Assembly (NCBI RefSeq): GCF_009856825.1
Contig: NZ_WVTD01000003.1
Span: 1 to 64,000, forward strand
Direction of reading: 5' to 3'
DNA: 64,000 nucleotides
Source: Novosphingobium silvae
GTDB lineage: Bacteria > Pseudomonadota > Alphaproteobacteria > Sphingomonadales > Sphingomonadaceae
Shown here: positions 9,236 to 16,760 of the stretch, one piece after another
Numbering within the stretch: the stretch's first letter is position 1
How the letters are laid out: each line of letters starts with the position of its first letter
Position numbers and translations under genes: made by a program
The notes under the pieces: generated by a model
Told to the model about the DNA's origin: nothing
The model's database searches: none
The model's input: only the letters and a program-made list of their open reading frames with translations

Positions 9236-9264
9236 AAGTTAGGCATCGGTCGCACCGGCCGCAA
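9236..9264 (-). promoter_or_regulatory. Possible weak promoter of the cat-ben-pca operon
   Basis: On the minus strand TTGCGG (9264-9259) and TAACTT (9241-9236) are 17 bases apart, a poor sigma70 match of 3/6 and 3/6. If used, transcription would begin near 9229 and the ATAC-N7-GTAT palindrome would be centred near -65, the usual recognition-site position for LysR-type activators. Weak hexamers are expected of an activator-dependent promoter. This is inference. Confidence 0.35.
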
Positions 9265-9286
9265 AGATCAATGCGGTCACAGGCCT

Positions 9287-9301
9287 ATACCTGAGAGGTA
9301 T
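9287..9301. promoter_or_regulatory. CatM/BenM-type operator ATAC-N7-GTAT (catB/regulator side)
   Basis: The sequence ATACCTGAGAGGTAT is a perfect match to the ATAC-N7-GTAT site bound by BenM and CatM. It lies about 90 bases upstream of catB and 10 bases before the regulator ATG. It covers the GAGAGG that would serve as that gene's ribosome site, so binding could both activate the catabolic operon and repress the regulator. Confidence 0.8.
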
Positions 9302-9310
9302 ACTATAGTG

Positions 9311-10234
9311 ATGGACGTGCGCCTTCTGCGCTATTTCGTGGCCGTGGCGGACGAAGGGAACTTCAACCGCGCCGCCGAGCGGCTGCACATCGCCCAGCCG
9401 CCGCTTTCGCGCGCGATCCAGCAGCTGGAGGCGCATGTCGGCGCGCCGCTGCTAGATCGCGGCGTGCGCCCGCTGCGGCTCACCGCCGTCGGCCGCCTGC
9501 TCCACGAACAGGCGCTGCAGGTGCTGGCGCGCATGGAGGACGTGGAGGCGATGGTAAGGGCCGCCGCCACCAGCAAGCGGCGGCGGCTGGTGATCGGCTT
9601 CGTCGCCTCCACCATCTATGCTCGCCTGCCCGAACTGATCCGCGAATTCCGCAAGGCGGCGGAGAACGTGGAACTGGTCATGGTGGAAGCCACCACGCTG
9701 GATCAGATCGCCGCGCTCAAGGACGGGCGCATCGATGTCGGGTTCGGGCGCATCCGCTTCGAGGATCCATCGGTTCGCCGCATCATCCTGCGCAACGAGA
9801 AACTGGTGGCTGCCTTCCCGGTCGATCATCCGCTGGCCAGCGGAAGCGGGCCGATCTCCCTGCGCGACTTGGCCGACGAGCCACAAATCATCTACCCGCG
9901 CGCGCCCCGCCCCAGCTATGCTGACCAGGTTATCTCGCTGTTTCGGGACCATTCGATAGAGCCGCGGATCGTTCACGAGGCGCGCGAACTGCAGATCGCC
10001 ATCGGCCTCGTGGCGGCGGAGGAAGGCATGGCCATCGTCCCGGAATCGGTGCGCCGCGCGCGCAGCCACGATGTCGCCTTTCGCGAACTGGTGGAGCCCG
10101 CCACCTCCCCCATCATCATGAGCCACCGCCCGGGAGACCGCTCTCCCGAACTGGCGCTCATGGCATCGGTGATCGCGCGGCAATATGCACAATGGGGCTA
10201 CGACGTGCCTGCCGCGCTTGGCGAGGAATTGTGA
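9311..10234 (+). CDS. LysR-family regulator of benzoate/catechol catabolism (CatM/BenM type)
   Basis: LTTR of 307 residues. It has an N-terminal winged helix-turn-helix (VRLLRYFVAVADEGNFNRAA followed by LHIAQPPLSRAIQQLE), a linker helix and a periplasmic-binding-protein-like effector domain. It is divergent from catB, and the palindrome next to it is the BenM/CatM site, so cis,cis-muconate and/or benzoate are the likely effectors. An in-frame GTG at 9308 directly precedes the chosen ATG. Whether it is CatR, CatM or BenM in the strict sense cannot be decided from sequence alone. Confidence 0.88.
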   Translation: MDVRLLRYFVAVADEGNFNRAAERLHIAQPPLSRAIQQLEAHVGAPLLDRGVRPLRLTAVGRLLHEQALQVLARMEDVEAMVRAAATSKRRRLVIGFVASTIYARLPELIREFRKAAENVELVMVEATTLDQIAALKDGRIDVGFGRIRFEDPSVRRIILRNEKLVAAFPVDHPLASGSGPISLRDLADEPQIIYPRAPRPSYADQVISLFRDHSIEPRIVHEARELQIAIGLVAAEEGMAIVPESVRRARSHDVAFRELVEPATSPIIMSHRPGDRSPELALMASVIARQYAQWGYDVPAALGEEL

Positions 10235-10251
10235 CCGGTACGTTTCCGGCG

Positions 10252-10266
10252 ATACCCGCTGCGTAT
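10252..10266. promoter_or_regulatory. Second CatM/BenM-type operator, upstream of benK
   Basis: ATACCCGCTGCGTAT is again a perfect ATAC-N7-GTAT palindrome, with a spacer unlike the first site. It lies 92 bases before the benK start in the 123-base gap after the regulator. A half-match, GGAC-N7-GTAT at 10274-10288, is 22 bases (two helical turns) downstream and could be the second, weaker site typical of BenM targets. It suggests that the transport genes share the control of the catabolic operon. Confidence 0.75.
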
Positions 10267-10357
10267 TCGCATCGGACTTAAACGGTATTTGTTGAACCTC
10301 TGCAGGTCATTCACTTTTCCGGAAAATCACACAATGTGAAATGGGAGAGGAATCGAT

Positions 10358-11686
10358 ATGCAAGGTATCGATGTAAATCGTCTTGTCGACGAATCCAGGT
10401 TCGGTAACCTTCACCTAAGGATAATCGTAGCCTGCGCATTGCTGCTCATAGTCGATGGATACGACGTATTCATTTACGGCGTCGTTCTTCCCAAGCTGAT
10501 GGAGCAGTGGCAACTTACCGCGCCACAAGCCGGTTCTTTGGCAAGCTGGGCGTTGTTTGGCATGATGTCCGGCGCGCTTCTCTTTGGTCCGCTGGGCGAC
10601 CGGATCGGCCGCAAAAAGTGCATCACCATCTGCTTCACCCTGTTCAGCGCTGCGACGTTCCTGAACGGCTTCGTGACGACGCCGACGATGTTCGGCGTGC
10701 TGCGCTTCGCGGCGGGCCTGGGCTGTGGCGGACTGATGCCCAATGCCGTTGCACTGACGAACGAATATGCTCCCAAGCGGATGCGCAGCACGCTCGTGGC
10801 GTTGATGTTCAGCGGTTATGCCGTGGGCGGGATGGTCGCGGCCGGGCTGGGCATCTGGCTGCTGCCCCGGTTCGGCTGGCAGGCGATGTTCCTGGCCGCC
10901 GCCGTGCCGCTGGCGCTGCTTCCGTTGATCCTGCGCGGCCTGCCGGAATCGGTCGGCTTCCTGGTGCGCAAAGGCGAACAGGACAAGGCCCGCGCGATCC
11001 TTCGCCAGCTTTCCCCGGAAGCTGCCTCCGGCGCGCCGCTGGTACTGCGCCAGGCCGACGCGGGCCGCGCCTCGGTCGGAGAACTCTTCCGGCATGACCG
11101 CACGCTGGGCACGCTGTCCATGTGGCTGTGCTTCTTCTGCTGCCTGCTGATGGTCTATGCGCTGGGTTCGTGGTTGCCGCAGTTGATGCGCAGTGCTGGA
11201 TACAGCCTCGGATCCAGCCTCTCGTTCCTGCTCGCGCTCAATTTCGGTGGCATGTTCGGAGCGATCATGGGCGGCCGTCTGGCCGATCGTTTCGGGCTTC
11301 CCCGCGTTGTCATGGCCTACTTCGCCCTTGGCGCGCTGTGCATCGCCCTGCTCGGCCTGAACGCCATCATGCCAGTGCTGTACCTGCTGATCTTCATTGC
11401 CGGCGCCGGCACCACCGGCACGCAAATCCTGCTCTATGCCAGCGTCGCGGAGTTCTACAGCCTCTCGGTGCGTTCCACCGGACTGGGCTGGGCCTCGGGT
11501 ATGGGCCGGGTCGGCGCGATCGTCGGACCGATGCTGGGCGGACTGCTGCTCGCGGCGGAACTTCCGATGGCGCTCAACTTTCTCGCCTTCTCCATTCCGG
11601 GCCTCGTCTCCGTCGCGGCGACCGGGCTCTACATGGTGAGCCGCCGCCAGCAGCAAAGCCGGGACGCCTACGCCCTTGCGGCGTGA
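10358..11686 (+). CDS. benK: Benzoate/aromatic acid:H+ symporter (AAHS family MFS)
   Basis: Twelve-helix major facilitator of 442 residues. The first helix carries the DGYDVFIYG motif typical of BenK/PcaK aromatic acid carriers, and the loop GPLGDRIGRKK is the MFS signature after helix 2, repeated as GGRLADRFGLPR in the second half. A GGGAGAGG ribosome site precedes the ATG. Its place beside a BenM-type site, before benE, argues for benzoate; cis,cis-muconate or another aromatic acid remains possible. Confidence 0.85.
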   Translation: MQGIDVNRLVDESRFGNLHLRIIVACALLLIVDGYDVFIYGVVLPKLMEQWQLTAPQAGSLASWALFGMMSGALLFGPLGDRIGRKKCITICFTLFSAATFLNGFVTTPTMFGVLRFAAGLGCGGLMPNAVALTNEYAPKRMRSTLVALMFSGYAVGGMVAAGLGIWLLPRFGWQAMFLAAAVPLALLPLILRGLPESVGFLVRKGEQDKARAILRQLSPEAASGAPLVLRQADAGRASVGELFRHDRTLGTLSMWLCFFCCLLMVYALGSWLPQLMRSAGYSLGSSLSFLLALNFGGMFGAIMGGRLADRFGLPRVVMAYFALGALCIALLGLNAIMPVLYLLIFIAGAGTTGTQILLYASVAEFYSLSVRSTGLGWASGMGRVGAIVGPMLGGLLLAAELPMALNFLAFSIPGLVSVAATGLYMVSRRQQQSRDAYALAA

Positions 11687-11696
11687 GCGGACGATC

Positions 11697-12908
11697 ATGA
11701 CCACCACCCTCGAGACTGTCCCGGCACAAGGCCAGACATCGTGGATCCCGGCGATCATCGCCGGGATCATCGCCACCACCATATCCTACGCCGGACCTCT
11801 GGTGATCGTGTTCCAGGCCGCGCAAGGGCTGGAGCCGGCGGTGGTTGCCTCGTGGATATGGGCGATCTCGATCGGCAGCGGGCTCCTTGGCATCGTGCTG
11901 AGCTGGCGCTGGCGCGTACCCATCGTCATAGCGTGGTCGGCGCCGGGTTCGGCGCTGCTGGTGACGATGCTGCCGCAAACCGACTTCGCCACGGCCGTGG
12001 GCGCCTATATCGTCGCCAACCTCGCCGTACTGGCCGTGGGCGCTTCGGGGGCGTTCGACCGGCTGATGAAGCGCCTGCCTGCCGCGATCACGGCGGCCAT
12101 GCTGGCGGGCATCCTGTTCCGCTTCGTGATCGACATGATCGCCGCCGTGCCTTCCGCGCCCGTCATGGTAATCGCGATGATCGCCGCGTTCTTCGCCGGA
12201 CGCGTGCTCGCCCCGCGCTATGCCGTCGTGGCCGTGCTGGTGACGGGCGTCGCGCTTACCATGTTTGACGGCGGCCTCTCGGGCACAGTGGGCATCCCTC
12301 GCCTGATGATGCCGGTCTGGACCACGCCCAGGTTCGACTGGGCCGCCACGGCAAGCATTGCCCTGCCGCTGGCCATCGTGGCGCTGACGGGGCAGTTCCT
12401 TCCCGGCATCGCCGTGCTGCGCGCCGCTGGCTACGACACACCATCCGCGCGCCCGATCGTCTCGGCCAGCGCCATCGGCTCGATCCTGCTGGCCCCGTTC
12501 GGCTGCCATGGCCTGAACCTGGCTGCATTCACCGCTGCGATCTGCCTCGGCCCGGACGCGCACCCAGATCCGGCGAAGCGCTATCTTGCGGGGATCGCGG
12601 GCGGCGTGACCTACCTGATCTTCGGCGCCTTCGCCGCGACCGTACTGGCCCTGTTCGCCACTTTGCCCAACACCCTGATTGCCGCGCTCGCCGGCCTGGC
12701 GCTGTTTCCGGTCGTCTCCGGCTCGCTGAGCACCGCCTTGCGCGCCGAGCAGGGCCGCGACGGAGCGCTCGTTACATTCGCGGTCAGCGCCTCGGGCATG
12801 ACGCTGGCGGGTCTCGGCTCCGCGTTCTGGGGCCTGATCTTCGGCCTCGCCGTGCACTTGCTCCAGACTTTCACGTCCAGATCCCGGCTCAAGGCGGCGA
12901 CGACATAG
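11697..12908 (+). CDS. benE: Benzoate transporter BenE
   Basis: Polytopic inner-membrane protein of 403 residues of the BenE family. The N-terminal ISYAGPLVIVFQAAQGL segment and APFGCHGLNLAAFTAAICLG are recognisable family motifs. It is 10 bases downstream of benK, so the two carriers are co-transcribed. I start at the ATG at 11697 (MTTTLETVPA) rather than 21 bases earlier inside the benK end. BenE is usually described as a proton symporter. Having both BenK and BenE suggests redundancy or different affinity ranges. Confidence 0.92.
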   Translation: MTTTLETVPAQGQTSWIPAIIAGIIATTISYAGPLVIVFQAAQGLEPAVVASWIWAISIGSGLLGIVLSWRWRVPIVIAWSAPGSALLVTMLPQTDFATAVGAYIVANLAVLAVGASGAFDRLMKRLPAAITAAMLAGILFRFVIDMIAAVPSAPVMVIAMIAAFFAGRVLAPRYAVVAVLVTGVALTMFDGGLSGTVGIPRLMMPVWTTPRFDWAATASIALPLAIVALTGQFLPGIAVLRAAGYDTPSARPIVSASAIGSILLAPFGCHGLNLAAFTAAICLGPDAHPDPAKRYLAGIAGGVTYLIFGAFAATVLALFATLPNTLIAALAGLALFPVVSGSLSTALRAEQGRDGALVTFAVSASGMTLAGLGSAFWGLIFGLAVHLLQTFTSRSRLKAATT

Positions 12909-12962
12909 CGGCTGCGAACGGAGCCGCTCCTTTCAGAAAAACGAAAAATCGGGAGAGTATCG

Positions 12963-14432
12963 ATGTTCCAGATCATGGCGCATGCCCTGACCGCAGCCAC
13001 TGCCCAGGTACCCGCACAATTCCCCACGCCGGTATCGGCGCAAGCTACCACCGAGACGCCCGGCACGGCGCAGCCCGCCTCGCCCACGGTGACCGAAATC
13101 GCAGCGCCGCAAAGTCCGAACGGCGCAAAGGCGCCAAAGCCGGCCTTCAAGCCAATCAACCATGATGAGGACTATTCCAGCTTCCGCGCCGTGCGGCGCG
13201 CCAACCTCTGGACGCGGATCAAGTACATCCCGCTGGCCGGCAACACATATGCCTCGCTCGGCGGAGAGCTGCGCCTGCGGCCCGAACTGCGCATCGGCGA
13301 GCGCTGGGGGCGCGGCCCGCAGGATGACGACGGCAACTTCCAGCAGCGCACCCGGGTCTGGGGCGACCTGCAGGTCGAGGGCCTGTTCCGCGCCTTCGTC
13401 GACCTGGAACACGCCACCAGCACCGGGCTGGACTCCGTGGTCGCGCCGATCGAGGAAGGCCGGCTGGACTTCAACCAGGCCTTTGTAGAGGCGCATGTGC
13501 CGGTCGGGCCCGCTCGGGTCACGGCGCGCTTCGGCCGCCAGGAAATCGGCATCGGCAACCAGACGGTGTTCGACATGCGCGAAGGCGCCAACACACGCCG
13601 CTCGCTGGACCTCCTGCGCGTCATGGGCACAATGGGACCCTGGGACGGCGGCTTCCTCACCGGCCATGCAGTGCTGGAAAAGCTGGGCACGTTCGACGAC
13701 GACACCAACCACGACTACGATCTGGCCGGGCTTCACGCCGGGCGCACTTTCGGAGCCGGAACCCATACCGGCCGGGCCGAAATGCTGTTTGTCTCGTCCG
13801 ACCGCGCCAGCGTGTCCTTCGCCACCGCGCCCGCCGCGCGCGACCGGCGCCGCACGCTCTCGCTGCGCTACGCCGGGAAAGCCGATGCCTGGAGCGTCGA
13901 TGTGGAGGGCATCAGGCAATGGGGTTCGTTCGGCAACCTCGACATCGATGCCTATTACGTCACCGGCACCCTCGCCCACGGCTGGCAGGGAGGGTGGAAG
14001 CCCAAGCTGGCACTGCGCGTCGACGTGGGTTCGGGCGACCGCAATCCGGGCGACGGAAAGCTCGGAACCTACGGCCCGCTTTTCCCCAAGCCCCTTACCT
14101 ACAACGGCGACCTCGGGCCTCACAACCTGACGATCTTCCAGCCGATGCTGACGCTCCAGCCGACAGCGAAACTGACGCTCGACTTCTCGGCGGCCGGTCT
14201 ATGGCGCACCTCGATCCGTGACGGCGTCTATTCACTGGGCGGGCAAGTGCTGCGCAGCGCGGAGGAGACCGATGCCCGGTTCTTCGGAAAGCGGGCCACG
14301 GCAGCCGGCCGCTATGCCCTCAACCCGTTCACCACAGTGGGCTTCTACACGATCTACGGCGACGTTTCCGAGAAGTTCAAACCGGGACGCGACTTGTTCT
14401 ATGCCGCCGCCTACCTGACGTTCCGCCTGTAA
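12963..14432 (+). CDS. Outer-membrane porin, alginate-export (AlgE-like) family
   Basis: A 489-residue beta-barrel protein ending in YLTFRL, a typical outer-membrane C-terminus. An Ala/Pro/Thr-rich stretch of roughly 60 residues follows the start, then repeated amphipathic strands such as YASLGGELRLRPELRIGERW. The signal peptide is weak by eye (MFQIMAHALTAATAQ), so cleavage is uncertain. GGGAGAG precedes the ATG. Third after benK and benE, it probably admits benzoate across the outer membrane, like the BenF/OpdK porins of pseudomonads, which belong to a different family. Substrate is inferred from context. Confidence 0.78.
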   Translation: MFQIMAHALTAATAQVPAQFPTPVSAQATTETPGTAQPASPTVTEIAAPQSPNGAKAPKPAFKPINHDEDYSSFRAVRRANLWTRIKYIPLAGNTYASLGGELRLRPELRIGERWGRGPQDDDGNFQQRTRVWGDLQVEGLFRAFVDLEHATSTGLDSVVAPIEEGRLDFNQAFVEAHVPVGPARVTARFGRQEIGIGNQTVFDMREGANTRRSLDLLRVMGTMGPWDGGFLTGHAVLEKLGTFDDDTNHDYDLAGLHAGRTFGAGTHTGRAEMLFVSSDRASVSFATAPAARDRRRTLSLRYAGKADAWSVDVEGIRQWGSFGNLDIDAYYVTGTLAHGWQGGWKPKLALRVDVGSGDRNPGDGKLGTYGPLFPKPLTYNGDLGPHNLTIFQPMLTLQPTAKLTLDFSAAGLWRTSIRDGVYSLGGQVLRSAEETDARFFGKRATAAGRYALNPFTTVGFYTIYGDVSEKFKPGRDLFYAAAYLTFRL

Positions 14433-14498
14433 CGGCGATCTTCAGGATGGCGGTCCTTGGGAGATGGAGTGCGCTTGAGAACTTGTGATGCGCGGACA

Positions 14499-15512
14499 TC
14501 AGGGCTGCGGCACCACAGCGTCCATGATCGTGAGGTGCTCCAGCGGTTCAGCGCCCACACGCGACGCCGTCACGAGGATGGTCGAGCCCACGCGCAACTG
14601 CGCCTTGACCAGTTGGTAGAACCGGCGCGGCATGCGCACGCGGTTGATCACCGCCTCATCTACTTCGCGCGCCTCGTCTTCCGCATGGCCGTTCATGCCG
14701 ACGTAGACCCACTGCTGCTTACCGTTCTTCATGGTCAGGGTAATGACGTGCGAGCCGGTGTCGTCGTCGTCGATCCGGGCGGCGCTGCGGCCGATCTCCA
14801 CCCCGCCCCGCACGACGACTATGCGCTGGTCCGTCTTGGACACGATGATGCTGAGCGGGCCGGTTGGTGCCAGTTGCGGAGTCCAGCGATACTCGGCCCC
14901 GTGAAGCGGCCCGGCGGCGTTCGCCTGGCCTTTGGCGTCGAACGGGGCGAGCAGGCTGTTGTCGCTCGTCCGCACGTGGCTGGCGGCGTCACCATCGACC
15001 ACAACCGTGACACCGAGGCTGGTAATCGCGAAAAGCTCTCGCGCGAACCCATAGGGCAAGTGGATGCATCCGTGAGTCTCGGGATAGCCCGGAAGGCCTC
15101 CGGCGTGCAGCGCGACACCGTCCCACGTCAGCCGCTGCTGGAACGGCATCAGCGCGTTGTTGTACGTGCTGGAACGGTGCTTCGCGTCCTTCTGGAGAAC
15201 CGTGAACACGCCGGTCGGCGTTTCATGGCCCGCTTTCCCGCTGGATATGGTCGTGGCCGCGATGCGCACTCCGTTGCGATAGATGAGCGCGATCTGGCGG
15301 GAGAGATCGACGTAGATGAGGACCGGGCCGCTGGGAGAGACCTCGGGTGCCCAGACCCATTCGCCGGGCTTGAGATGCTCTATCTTGCGCGCAAACTCCG
15401 GAGGCGAACTCGCCTTTGCGCCCTGCGCCAAGGCTGGAGGCGAGGCGATGAGTGCGAAGCCTGCTACGCACCATGGCAAATGCCGTAGTGCCGACAGGCT
15501 CAACGCGGGCAT
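14499..15512 (-). CDS. L,D-transpeptidase (YkuD domain), secreted
   Basis: Periplasmic peptidoglycan cross-linking enzyme family. A signal peptide (hydrophobic run ending ASPPALAQG) is followed by a YkuD domain with His-Gly-Cys-Ile-His (ETHGCIHLPYGF), Cys149 being the nucleophile counted from the ATG at 15512. That start has AAGGA about 10 bases upstream; an in-frame start at 15557 would lengthen the peptide by 15 residues. The second half (from about residue 190) is a further domain I do not recognise. It overlaps the end of the small upstream gene by 13 bases and is last of a four-gene minus-strand set. Confidence 0.85.
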   Translation of the reverse strand: MPALSLSALRHLPWCVAGFALIASPPALAQGAKASSPPEFARKIEHLKPGEWVWAPEVSPSGPVLIYVDLSRQIALIYRNGVRIAATTISSGKAGHETPTGVFTVLQKDAKHRSSTYNNALMPFQQRLTWDGVALHAGGLPGYPETHGCIHLPYGFARELFAITSLGVTVVVDGDAASHVRTSDNSLLAPFDAKGQANAAGPLHGAEYRWTPQLAPTGPLSIIVSKTDQRIVVVRGGVEIGRSAARIDDDDTGSHVITLTMKNGKQQWVYVGMNGHAEDEAREVDEAVINRVRMPRRFYQLVKAQLRVGSTILVTASRVGAEPLEHLTIMDAVVPQP

Positions 15513-15871
15513 CCCACCGGATCCTTGCGCCTGCAGGCCGGATTTGTGCGTTCCCATTCGGCCCTGGCTGCCTCGTAGGCCGCCACTTGTTCATCGTGCT
15601 GGCGCATCGCCTCAGCAAAGGCGGCATCGTCACGCGCTTTTCGGGCATTCATGGTGGCGATGGCAGCGGCGTGCGCAGCCACCTGCTGGCGGTGGTCCTC
15701 CACATCGCGGCGTGCGCGGGCAGCCTGTTCCTCGTTCAGAGCCTTGCGCCGGGCCTCGGGGTCGCCTGCCTCGGGCGCACTGCGCTGCGAGACTTCGTCC
15801 TCGGCACGGACAGTCGCAGGTATCGATGCCGCAAGAGCAGCCAGCGCGAGCAAGGTACGGATATCAGGCAT
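15500..15871 (-). CDS. Small secreted coiled-coil protein of unknown function
   Basis: A 123-residue protein with a clear signal peptide (MPDIRTLLALAALAASIPATVRA, cleavage expected before EDEV). A highly charged, Ala/Arg/Gln-rich helical stretch follows that should form a coiled coil (residues about 40-110), and it ends in a cysteine-containing tail (NPACRRKDPVGCPR). The two cysteines could form a disulfide. I do not recognise a family. AGGA precedes the ATG. It lies 27 bases after the stress-protein gene and overlaps the L,D-transpeptidase start, which suggests a cell-envelope job together with that enzyme. Confidence 0.7.
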   Translation of the reverse strand: MPDIRTLLALAALAASIPATVRAEDEVSQRSAPEAGDPEARRKALNEEQAARARRDVEDHRQQVAAHAAAIATMNARKARDDAAFAEAMRQHDEQVAAYEAARAEWERTNPACRRKDPVGCPR

Positions 15872-15898
15872 ATACGATCCTTTCAGGCAGTGAGACTA

Positions 15899-16723
15899 TC
15901 AGGCATTCAGGCCATCGCGCACGACGAGGATGTCGTGCGAGATGGCAGTCAGAAGGTCGGAGGCACGGCTGCCCAGCAGCACTTGGGCAATGCTGCCCCA
16001 GCCATGCGAGCCGACCACCGCGACAGGGCTGCGGTAGAGCTTGGCGAACTTCTCGATCGCACCTGCGGGATCGCTTTCCACGCTGTGGTGCGTGATGCGG
16101 CCCAGCCAGGGGGCGAGCGCCGGTGACGCCAGAAAACGCGCCATTTCCTCGTGCGACCACTGCTTGCCAAGTTCCAGGGATGCATCTTCGCCCAGCCGCC
16201 TCGGAAAAGGCCTGCCGAAGGCGTTGACCAGTGTGACCGGCACGTCGAACAGCTCCGCAGCGGCAATCACCGCTCGGGCCGATCGCTCGGAGAAATCCGT
16301 GCCGACAACGATACCATCGTAGGGCAGGCGCGGCCGCTCCTTCACCACCAGCACCGGTGCCTTTGCCCGCCGGACGAGATAGTCCACTGCCGTCCCGAGG
16401 AAGAAGTCGGACACGTGGTTGTAACGCGCCGCCCCGACGACGACGAGCGCGGCGTGCTGTGCCTCCACAACATCCGCCAATACCTGCGGCGCCGAACCAC
16501 GCTCGATCACCAGTTCGAAAGGCACGCTGAAGTCTTCGACCATCCCTTCGAGTGCCTCGCGTGCGCGCTGCATCTGTTTCCGGAGGTCCATATCGGCGCG
16601 CTCTTCCAATGCGTGGACGACGACGAGCCGCGTCCCGCGCTGCTCGGCCAGCATCACCGCGCGATCGAGCGGGCGGTCACTGCGGGCGGTCAGGTCGGTC
16701 GCTACGACAATCGGTGCGGTCAT
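15899..16723 (-). CDS. Universal stress protein, tandem Usp domains
   Basis: Two UspA-like alpha/beta domains in 274 residues. The first opens with IVVATDLTARSDRPLDRA and ends with VDYLVRRAKAPVLVV; the second opens with GIVVGTDFSERSARAVIAAA and ends with GSRASDLLTAISHDILVV. The ends resemble the G-x9-G-S-type nucleotide-binding loop of ATP-binding Usps, although the glycines are partly replaced. It is 37 bases after the P-type ATPase gene and co-directional. In related bacteria such tandem Usps accompany low-oxygen or stress regulons. Confidence 0.88.
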   Translation of the reverse strand: MTAPIVVATDLTARSDRPLDRAVMLAEQRGTRLVVVHALEERADMDLRKQMQRAREALEGMVEDFSVPFELVIERGSAPQVLADVVEAQHAALVVVGAARYNHVSDFFLGTAVDYLVRRAKAPVLVVKERPRLPYDGIVVGTDFSERSARAVIAAAELFDVPVTLVNAFGRPFPRRLGEDASLELGKQWSHEEMARFLASPALAPWLGRITHHSVESDPAGAIEKFAKLYRSPVAVVGSHGWGSIAQVLLGSRASDLLTAISHDILVVRDGLNA

Positions 16724-16760
16724 CTATCGATCCTTGTCTCTGCCCCGTCGGCGGCAGCGC

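Noticed and set aside
9300-9314. Overlapping second ATAC half-site next to the first operator (ATAC at 9300-9303)
   Set aside because: The partner half-site would be ATGG at 9311-9314, which does not match GTAT; only the 9287-9301 palindrome fits.
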